48,552 nt of DNA from Paramacrobiotus richtersi (Eukaryota > Tardigrada > Eutardigrada > Parachela > Macrobiotidae): assembly GCA_034698045.1 (NCBI GenBank), contig JAQGAU010000051.1, forward strand, positions 1 through 48,552, written 5' to 3'. A model generated the notes under the pieces. That model saw only the letters and a list, made by a program, of their open reading frames with translations, was not told where the DNA came from and made no database searches. The stretch's first letter is position 1. Each line of letters opens with the position of its first letter. Below, piece after piece: positions 32,265 through 42,210 of the stretch. The position numbers were made by a program, and so were the translations under genes.

Positions 32265-34948
32265 CACCAAGGCGCTCGTGGCTACTTTGATATGAATGTC
32301 GAAAATGCCTGGAGGCGAAACTACACTGGCCGTGGAATTGTCGTCAGTATTGTTGATGATGGTGTGCAGATCAATCATCCCGACCTAATTCAGAACTACG
32401 TGAGAGGGTTTGTCAGGCATTCCTTCCATCGTATAAACAACTTTTTCTGCATTTCGCGTTTAGGATCCTAGAGCCAGTCTAGATATTATCGCCAAAGATG
32501 AGGATCCGACACCGACTGACGACGGAACCAATGAACACGGCACCCGGTACGAGGAAGTTCAATATAGATTACTTTCAACTTGAGAATGTTCTATGGGTTG
32601 TAGCTGTGCTGGTGTTGTGGCATCGGTAGCCGGAAACGATTACTGCGGTGTTGGCATTGCGTATAATTCAGGAATCGGGGATAAGTCCGGACATGCGTAT
32701 TACTGTCCGTCACAGAAAAAGTAATCGACGGGAGCGGGGGTCTAGATACTCATTATTACTATTAATTTATTATTAGTATTACAACACAAGAGCAGACAAC
32801 CCAGTAGGGACTTCAGGTCTGGTCGAACAGAGCTATATGAAAAATTAGGACAGATCAACATTTTAAGCATGAATTTGAAAACTGGCACACACCCGGCATC
32901 CAAAACATTTGGATTAGTTTTGAGAATCTTATCTAAAAGACTTCTTAGCCGCATTTCCATCGTCGTTTCCCCGAACTTCCGTTTGGCATCGTCAGCTCCG
33001 ACGCATTACCATCTGTCACGGGAGTTCACAATCATAGTCCATTCGAACACAATAGCTACGTTCACTGCATCAGATTTGACCAGGATGTTCCTTCCTACGA
33101 GTTCTGTAACCGTACTACTGCAAAAATGACAAAGTTATTATATTAGGATTAAATTGCACTGTGTGTACCGATGATGCCGCTCCGGTCTTCAACGCCAGCA
33201 ACAGCAGATAGCGATTACCTAGTTGGAACTTTATAGGTGTGCGCATGTTGGATGGCCACATGTATGATAGCACTGAGGCAGCGGCCCTAAGCTTCAACCC
33301 ACAACACATCCATATTTATAGCGCAAGCTGGGGTCCGCCTGACGACGGGAAGAGTGTTGATGGTCCTGGACCGCTGGCGAGAAAAGCTCTCCACGATGGA
33401 ATCAAATATGTCAGTACAAATATAATTGTATCCAGCTGAAGGTGGATTAATAATATTAATTAATGTAATCAGTCGTTGATTTCGCAAATATGAAGCATAG
33501 AAATGATCTTTGGCAGGGAAGAAAGGGACTGGGGTCAGTTTTTGTATGGGCATCCGGTGACGGTGGGGAGAATCAAGATAGTTGCAGCTGTGACGGCTAC
33601 ACAAGCTCCATTTACACTCTCGGCATCAGCAGTGCGGCACAGGACGGCAGCCGGCCATCGTATGTGGAGGAATGCCCGTCCACCCTGGCAACGACCTACA
33701 GTAGCGGCGGGAGCTGGCAACCGGCCATTATCACAACGGATCTCAATACACCCGGCAATGGCATGCATCCGTGTACGACTCAACACACGGCCACATCAGC
33801 GTCGGCGCCCCTCGCTGCCGGCATCATAGCACTGGTGCTGGAGGCCAACCCCCGCTTGAACTGGCGTGATGTGCAGCATCTGACGATACTGTCGGCTCGG
33901 CCGGAACCGTTGGTGGACGATGCCTGGGTTACTAATGGTATCGGCCGAAAACGTGGGATAAGAATTGATACAACAGCTAGTTTTGATGACAGTACCTTCG
34001 CTGTAACTTAGTGAGCGCGAAGTTACTGCATATTTGTTACACCCCAAAGATCATCCAACCCACGTACGTTTCATTGGCTGCAATGCACTGAAGAGACGGT
34101 ATTAATTAAGGCTCAAGGCTGGGATTGGTAGGTTCCGGATTTCGAATGTTCGGTTCGGCTCGCGCACTGACCTTTGATCTGGTTATAAGTGATCCTGTAT
34201 AGAAACGGTTGCACTATTGTGTTATCAATGCCGTCGCCGGAACCACAACACGCTCAACAATTAGTCATCCACTGCCATTTACCCTGTACAACGTGCCATG
34301 GAACGCATTTGGACGAATGTGATTCGTGTTACACAGGCTACTACATCCATAATTACCGCTGCTTGCGTAGCATGCCGTCTCGGATATGTTCTAACCAGGA
34401 ATCAATGCTTGTCTATCCATGAACACCACGAAGAATGCGAGCATGGTATGCTGAACCAGTTTCCATGCTGCAATACAACTGATATTGTTGTGTCATTATG
34501 CTTAGGCTTGTACTTTGAACATCGGCTACTGACATGTCAGAAGTGTGATGCGGAATGTGGAACATGCTCTGGACCAACTTGGAAAGAATGCTTATCATGT
34601 AGACCTCCTCAAGTTCTCTTTTTTGGCTGGTGTTCAGACCACTGTCCGGATGGTTTTGCCCCCGACAATGGGACATGCTTAGCGAGAGGTGATCAGCAGC
34701 TGAATGGAACCGGTGATTCTGGAGTGTTCAGCTCGTCAAGCGTCTACCTTCTGACGGCAGCGACTGCCTGTACTGTGATAATTAGCATCGGACTCGTGGT
34801 TTTCTGTCGTTTACGAGCCAGACCATCTGGTGATCACCGTGGAATGAGCAATGGGCACAGTGTAAAGTACGCTAAGTTGCCAGATGCCGATGAAGAAGTG
34901 GACATGTTTTCCGAACGCAGATTATCAGATGGATTCGTGGATACTTAG
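32265..34948 (+). pseudogene. Proprotein convertase (furin-type), catalytic, Cys-rich and membrane part; probably a broken or rearranged gene
   Basis: Exons: 32265-32399, 32464-32546, 32604 to about 32677, 33237-33409, 33517 to about 33970, 34265-34445 and 34506-34948. The catalytic triad is visible: Asp in VSIVDDGVQINHPDL, His in NEHGTRCAG, Ser in HTATSASAPLAAG. The oxyanion position is Asp (WASGDGG) where furins have Asn. Then come furin-type Cys repeats, a membrane segment (TACTVIISIGLVVFC) and a tail with YAKL and DADEEVD, like the YKGL and acidic cluster of furin. Problems: no signal peptide or prodomain on this strand; exon 3 has GG where its phase demands a GT donor (32678); the P domain is absent between 34012 and 34264; one frame shift is needed near 34366. 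A gene with unusual splicing or an assembly fault remains possible. Confidence 0.7.
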
Positions 34949-35339
34949 TTTCGGGTGCCTTGTGTTTTATTCAAGTTTGTTTTTTGTCTGTTGGACATTT
35001 CCAGCTTTACATATTTCCTCAGGAAATTCTAAGTTTTTTGTTAAACAGGAGTTTCATTTTTTTCCATGGTGTTCCATTTTAATTTTTGGAATTGTAGAGC
35101 GTGAAAAATGAAAGGAATAAAGCACTTATGTGGTGTACCGTATACCTTTGATTTAGGGTTGTGCTGAACTCTCCTAAGTTCGTACAAATTTTAGTGCAAA
35201 ACCTGAATTCTTCCCATAGGGACTTAAATGAAGCTACGTAAGCCGAAAATCTTTTCCGCAGAACGATCCACAGAAGTTCATATGCAGAAGTTGTCTTCCT
35301 GCACAGCGTCCCAAGAAAAGAAAAACAGAGCCGATTTTG
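34949..35339. other. 3' flank of the convertase, no gene seen
   Basis: AT-rich. A GGAATAAAG at about 35112 gives a possible poly(A) signal (AATAAA) about 165 bp after the convertase stop codon. Confidence 0.45.
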
Positions 35340-35712
35340 TCAGCACAGTAGCACTATTATGGCCACCATCATATTTCTTGTAATGGTAGATAAAAGCAGC
35401 TGTTAGGTCAGATGTGCGCAGAAAACCTTCGTCTCACATTGGAAACAGTTCACTGCGTACCCTCTGCGCGAAACAGTTGCCTGCGCGATTCAGATTCTGC
35501 ATCCTGGACGACGAAGCCTTGTCATCTACTGTACAAACTCGCGGAAAAAGACCGCTAAGTGCAAGAAAAATCCCGGAAATCGGTGTTGATCGGGCGAGCG
35601 AGCGCAAGCGCTTGCCTATCATCAGCCGGCCAACAAACGATGATACGATAGATCGCTTCCATTTGACTAACGATGAGCCGTGTCAATTATCGCGCCCGGT
35701 CTTTATAGTGTC
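35340..35712 (+). repeat. Dispersed repeat A, copy 2
   Basis: Direct-orientation copy of 24268-24639, about 11 kb away, with an extra GC-rich insertion near 35600 (GCGAGCGAGCGCAAGCGCTTGC). The following sequence does not continue the match into the 24640-25615 element. It ends at the same base context (CGCCCGGTCTTTATAGT) where that arm begins. Confidence 0.8.
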
Positions 35713-37700
35713 TGTATGACAAGCAATTTGGCCCATGTGTGGCTCAATAACCGTCCACAGTTTACACAGTTTACTAAGCCGCGGCAATTGAGTTGAGAAT
35801 TAAACACTGCTGATCGACGATTTTGACTCTACTGGCACACTCATAAAACTAGGTCAAATGGGATCTAGATGTCTATTCTTTGCGTTAAATCACGTCTTTC
35901 TCAAATAAACGCCGATTCAGTCAACTTTTTTAAATATCACTGTAAATTTCGACAAAATATTATGATACATTATAAAATTATAATATTACTGCTAAAACTG
36001 CAAAGATCAATATGCAGCAGAATTGACTTGAACCATTTCCTTTTTAAACTTTTAACAAAATACATTTAGTGTAAGATCTTGTTAAACTCCGCAAAAAAAA
36101 GGTTTTCCAACTAAAAAGTGCAAACCACTTTTTTCGTATGACATGTACAGCAGTCGGTATCTAATGTAAAATTAAATCAGAAAAAAAGGAAATCGAAAAT
36201 AAATACCGTCTCAGATTTCAGAATAACTGAAAACTTTTTTTATAAAATATTCTACTGAAAATATGCGCAAGTCAGAGCCAGCAAAACTGTTATAATTTTC
36301 ATTACTAAAAATTTGCCGGCATTTCCTCACGATCTGCAGTTTATCTGGGACATCGCCATTAAAAAGAAATTTGTATCGCCGTACACGCGCGCTGGATAAT
36401 TAGCCGTTTGGCGCGTAACTAAACAAATTGAATTCTCTGGTCAACGCACAGATTCCAAGGATAACTTGCCTCCGTCGCTTAGAACACTTGTCATCACATT
36501 CTCATTAAACGCTTATTGTACAGGAATTTAAATTAAAAGATAAACGCTTACGATATAGTTGTGGAACGAACGGAACGCTTTCCAGTTCGTTTCAACTGTC
36601 GAGCCTAACCGGAAATAATCAATCAAAACCGGCTGGACTCTGTAGTGAGGTTTTTGAATATGTGGGTACGGAACAAATCAGATTTGCATTTTGATCTAGT
36701 TATTATTGAATTTTGATTAAGACTACTCAATTGTATATACATAGCATATCAACATACATACACGCAAAGCGAACGTTCGCAATCGTAATTTTTCTGACGT
36801 ACAGATGTGAAAAGTAGCATTGGCGATGTGTCTCGTAATCCCGATTCTTTGTAGTTCAATTAGAATGCAGTTGTGTGTGGTTTGAACGCTGACACAGTGG
36901 CTTAAACAACTGTATATAGTAAAGTTCCAAACAACTACAAATTGAACTTACTTGCATGTTAAACAACATACAACTGATTCCAAAGCAAAAACTTGTGTTT
37001 ACGTTTTTCGTCTACATAATGTGATGAAGCTTCTTCATTAAACATTTTTTTAAACGTATACTCGTTGTTTTTTGAATCAGTTAACAATCTCACCAGTCTA
37101 ACTAAACATCTAATCATCATCGCGAACACAGAAAGTATTTCTTTTCTGTAATAAAATACTGATATTCTGAAAAAACAACACCATACTCTCTTGTTATCCA
37201 CATTGTAAACTTCATTAAACATTGGTCTATAATAAGTAAACAAGATCAAATTACGCTGTTCAAACCATCAGTTCTGATGTGCGATTACATAACCAATTAG
37301 TAGGGAAAAACCTGCACATGTTTGATTAATCACCAACCAGCCGACCCGTGTCAGCCCACGTACGGCAGCATTCCTCGATATATCGCAGCTGTGTTTCTCT
37401 TCCAAGTCTTCCCCCCGGAAGCGACGATTCCGCCCAGGCGCCATGTATACTCTGTTCCAATGCATGAGAAAACAGCTCACCCTCATCATGCATGACAGAG
37501 CCGCCCTTCGACTGTGTTTGGCAAACGTCAACCGGGTTTGATCTCAAACGCCAATCGGGCGGACAAGATCAAGAAAAGCCTATTAATGAAATGCATGGGC
37601 CCTTCATCGATCTGTATGCATGATCTCTGAATGTTTGTGTACGTGTTTACCAAACGGATACGTGACAGTTGTGCGTCTACGTGGGTGGGGTACCGGGGGG
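35713..37700. other. Long intergenic stretch, no gene seen
   Basis: AT-rich, with only short frames on both strands and no recognisable motif, splice pair series or shared repeat. Confidence 0.5.
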
Positions 37701-37718
37701 TTCTTCGGCAAACAACCA

Positions 37719-38200
37719 CGCCCACTTTTCTTCGAAGTTTGTCAACATTTCTGACAAAACTTGGCTTTTTTCAAATCCGTCACTACAGAACATCATTTTA
37801 GCATACACAGTTTGCGTTGTGGCCGATCTTCTAAATCTACGCTCAAGCTGCTACATTAGGTACGCTCTTCCGTTAAGATTGCCACAGACGTTTTTAAGGT
37901 TCTTTTTCGATTTGTTTATCAGTGTATTCAAAGCAGTTTACCCTTTTAATACAATAAACCGATTCAGATTAACTTAAACCGTTATTCGACCTTTATTGTA
38001 CAACCACGCCCATATTTTTTTCAACGGTCAAGTGAAACAGTGAATCTACTAGTAAAGACCATATTCCGGCTTTGAATACATCTTTCTCAAGATTTACATA
38101 CTTTTTTATGTGTAGTATCGTTTCCTCATTCAGCAATTACGAGCATTCTATCGATTTTTCAAAATCACGCCCACATTTTGCAACGGACACGCCTGCTGCC
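37719..38200 (+). repeat. Three decayed copies of a CACGCCC-containing unit
   Basis: AACCACGCCCACTTTTCTTCG near 37723, AACCACGCCCATATTTTTTTC near 37994 and AATCACGCCCACATTTTGC near 38163 have the same core, each followed by a T-rich run and CAAC or CAACGG. Spacing is about 270 and 170 bp, so this is either an eroded tandem array or a cluster of similar sites. CACGCCC resembles Klf/Sp-type binding sites. Confidence 0.45.
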
Positions 38201-40399
38201 GCATCCATCTGCCTATGCATCCAGGCTCTTAACGTTGCTCATTTTTCTTACATTCAGACTCTTGTCTACAGAAATTCACTGCGTCTAATGTCTTCGTAAA
38301 CTTTTATGTTGCTTTTAGATAAACGCCGGCTTTCCGTATCCTCATTTTTCAGTCCAGTGGAATTTCTGCATTCTGGTTTATTCCAAATTTATCTTACATC
38401 CTTCGGGCATCAAAACGATGAAATTTATATATCTCGTCCCTAAAAGAAATAGTTTATTTATGAATCAGTGAAGTGTGCCGGGACGACCCGCTGTTCCGTG
38501 TGCCATTACATCCATCTCACTGATCGGCAGGGAAATTGTTTCATTACCGTTTTCCGCCGGCTACAAACACCCAAGGAATATATATGGCCCACTGTAATCA
38601 AAAACGAATCATTTTCCACTTAAAACCCAGTTGGAGCGGTTAGTGTACACATTGCACGTTAAACTGGATTTGTGTTGGAGATCTTAGTACTTGAACTTGA
38701 AGGACTTTTGAAGATATATTTGTCAACGGGATATTCTTGCATTTTTATCCGCTCAACTGGGGAATAAGCGACATTGATTTGTCTGTTATGTTGATCATGC
38801 TTTTCTATGGGCAATCATGCGGATAAGTTGATAAGTCGGACAGTTGTGGTTACGTAAGTACAATGACGTTTTTTCATCAGTTTATTCACGGATATTTGCG
38901 TCTGCGCTAAAAATACATATTCTGACTGCGAAACAATGGGAACCAGTTAGACATACAGTAATAATTTAATCATGGACTGTCTACAGCGTGGATAGCACAT
39001 TTCCACCCACTTTGTGTACAAAGACTGTGTGCTCTCATGTTTCATGTTATCCATAACAAACGCGTATCGATTTCATAATTTATACGAGTGCAACGCAAAC
39101 ATCACATGTTTCTGCACATTTTATACATTTCATCAGGGATATTAGTTAAATGGCAAAGATCTAAAAAGGTTATAACGTGTTGGCGTGAAAATGCCGTAAC
39201 CCGTGTTTTTAATCAAGTAACAGCTTTTCAAACTAACGGCCTTGTTGATAACCACCCGGTTAGCTGAAGGTCGGGTTAATTGGCTAATTTAGAGGAAAAT
39301 AACATGGCAAAACAAGGTTCCCGTAGGTGGTCGTTTTCCCCGTCAAAAAAACACCAAAACACAGCTAATCACATTTAACAAGCATACATAAATAATCTCC
39401 CAGCCGGGCTGATTCAGGGACACGGTAATCGCCGTCACTTGTGATATATGGCCCCGGTTATATTGGAGCTAATAATGGGAGCGCGCCAGTTTTTTCTCTC
39501 CGAAATGACTTGTGATGTTGCGCAAATTGGGCAGTCAAGTGTGTGTGGCAGTGCATCAAGTTCAAGTGCATATATTGATCGGTTGAATGTAGTTTTGCGT
39601 AGTTTAGTTAGCAGCCGTTTCTTTGCGTGATTACATGTCGTTAATCTTGGCAATCGGTTGCCTGCGCTGTGACTTCGGACATTGTAATAATGGGTTGACA
39701 ATTTGTTCAACATTGCCTACCGTTACGCTCGTTATGGACGTTAACGACCGTAAGGCGACAGAGAAACGCAACGAAATCTGCTTTTTTCCGCGATAAGCCG
39801 AAAAAATCGTAAAAATGTCCGACGACAAAGATAAACATACAACTGCAAAACGGTAGTTTGGAGTCTGTCAAAAACCACGATTAGCCAAAAGAAGGAAGCA
39901 TCCGAAACAAAAGCCGAAGTACAGTGATTGCCAGTTGACGTTTGTCTAAATAGACGAAATTAGCATTTACGATGCCTCTCGTGTTATTTGTTTAGCTGGC
40001 AGCTGATATGATCCGTTAAGCATGAGAAGCCGAACGTTTTACAAACGTGACGTATACCGGTTGTCTGGAAACCTTTAACCAATATGTTTCTTTTTCGGTG
40101 TTTGACACTTCAACCTAGAAGCATCTGATTGTGGCTAAACTGTTGCTAGTCTTCTGTACACTTCTAAAAGCGAGGCAACGATGTTTGTTCACCTTGCATG
40201 GAAATCTGCGTATAGCGTCCTACGTGACATTTGTAACAGTAGAAGCAAATAAACATGCTTTCCGTGGCTATAATATAAGCGTCGAAAAGCTTAACCGGAA
40301 TTCGCACTACGCACTCTAACTTCCCTCCAAGTCTTCTATGATGCGATAACGAAGTATTTTCAATTAAATCCAACTCCCCATCCCGGCTGTTCCCCATGC
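38201..40399. other. Long intergenic stretch, no gene seen
   Basis: No recognisable coding region. A 92-codon minus-strand frame from 39713 to 39435 (contains LDCPICATSQ) has an ATG but no known domain, no paired cysteines suggestive of a zinc finger and no splice context that extends it. Confidence 0.45.
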
Positions 40400-40745
40400 C
40401 TCTCTCCCGCGTTTACACTCCAATACGATCGCATATCCACGCGGGGTGTTTATTGGTAAAGGGCTCTTTGGCGTCCCCCTGGGAGCAGTGATCATGGCGA
40501 TGGATCTGGCACTCAACAATCTTCACGCACACATAATGTACACACACACTCACTTGGCCAATCATACAGCTGACTTGACGTCGGCCATACAGCGGGCCCA
40601 ATTAATACAATCATAACCTCTGGTATAACTCGGTTAAGCCGACCGCCAAATGCATTATCACTCCCGCTGCTCCTGTCCTTGACGGCGATCCTTCCGCTGG
40701 GAGTGAGGACAGTTGTGTTATGCAATAAAAATTAGCATAACAGAG
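40400..40745. promoter_or_regulatory. GC-richer non-coding block, possible regulatory region
   Basis: This block stands out in base composition from the AT-rich DNA around it. It contains GGCCAATCATA (CCAAT type), TTGACGTCGG (CRE-like), and at 40718-40744 an inverted repeat TGTTATGC ... GCATAACA whose left half reads TTATGCAAT, a C/EBP-type site. It lies about 1.5 kb upstream of the neuropeptide GPCR start codon. Function is inferred from composition and motifs alone. Confidence 0.25.
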
Positions 40746-42210
40746 CTTCCCGGAAATGTTGACGGAATCCTTACGCTTTTATTGCGGCGGTTTGATGGGG
40801 TTTTCTCTTTTTCAAGATCGCTGTTGTAAAAAATAAAAATGCAAAGTACGAGGGACTGAACGAAGGCTCTTGTGCAGTGCAAGCGTCACTAACTGAAAAC
40901 TTCTGCGTGAAGCGGTTAAGCTTAAAACTCAAGTCAGAATAGTGAGAGTTAGACTGAGGTATGCGATACTTTAACCACTTCTACTTGGCATTCTAATCCC
41001 AACTGGAAAGAAATGATATGTGAACAAAAGACTGCGTGATCAGTAAACAATACACAGTGGCTTGTTTGAAGATTCTGACTTGTCAAAGAAAGGTCAGATA
41101 GTACAGTAAACGAACAATGCTGAGCACACATTAGGTTAGAATTTGTTTACATAACTAATCGGTTTTGTGTACTCGGGTAACTAATCCTGATACTGTTTGC
41201 GATCGGTTAAACGCTGTTTATCTTGCTTGATCTTCTGTGTAACAGGCTGATTAGCATAAACCAAGTGCAGTAGCAAACCCGCTGCTGCACGCCAAACGAA
41301 GATCACTATTCTTCCACGGGCTCAGCTGTCGTTTTCTTGTCTACAATGGCAGCATATATCCTGCCAGTACAGCTCGCTACTCAACCGGAACTGTACAGCA
41401 ACGCCTTCTTAGCGAACCCAGGGGATTGACTCTCGCACACACACACATCTGCCCAGATCAATCTTTGATCCAGCCACAGTGTACAAGACGCAGTACACGT
41501 AATACCAATCAGGCTACATTTCCATAACGTTCCGTATGACTTAATCAAATGAATTATATTTCTTGATCGCGCAGCGGCGTAACTTCATTTCGGTGATGGG
41601 GATACTGTAATTCATTGCCACGGCCATATTGGGTGGTTATGGATTTTTTTGCACACCATTTGAATGGGAAATGTTTGGCAGTTTTTCTACATCTACGCAT
41701 GTAAATGGTTTTTTCTGACGTTCAAGTTGTGGAAAGCCGTGCAATAAATAAGCCATATTAAGTGCATTTGCTGATCATATCATTTTCTGGTCAGCTGTCA
41801 GCGTAGCATTTTGCCTAATTATTGTTCGCGAATGTCCGGAAGTGTTTCCCCGAGTTTTAAGTAAAAGATCACGTTTATTCGAGGAATCGAATTCGACCAT
41901 AGTTTTTAGCATTTTAAGTGTCTAACAAGTTTCGCATTCATTTTACGGAGTGCTGAAAGTCCCTTGTCCTTAACGTTTGACCTTTCAGCTAAAAATCATT
42001 ATAATCAGAATCTTCCGTCTTTTTCTGTTAATGTTTTGGTATATAAAGTGCTGTTCTGTTTTTGTAGGGCGCCTGTTGATCAAGGTCTTTCTGGCTGTTA
42101 AAGGACCCTAAACCAACTGTACACTGATCACAAACTGCAGATTTATCAAACCTGTGAATGCACTCGCTACCGTGAGGATTGTTGGTGTGTTGGGAGAGAG
42201 GAATTGTTTG
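40746..42210. other. Upstream region of the neuropeptide GPCR
   Basis: No coding exon recognised. There is a CACACACACACA tract near 41436. An acceptor-like T-rich run ending TTTTTGTAG at 42067 suggests that the start-codon exon begins there and that an upstream non-coding exon exists. I cannot locate that exon. Confidence 0.4.

Noticed and set aside
37268-37547. Overlapping minus-strand frames in the gene desert
   Set aside because: No start context, no motif and composition like the flanks. Probably chance.
39435-39713. 92-codon minus-strand frame with a CPIC motif
   Set aside because: A lone CxxC without partners is not enough for a zinc finger, and no other evidence supports a gene.
42154-42210. 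Upstream extension of the neuropeptide GPCR starting at 42154
   Set aside because: It begins with GTG. The first in-frame ATG is 42211, and nothing in the extra 19 residues supports a non-ATG start.
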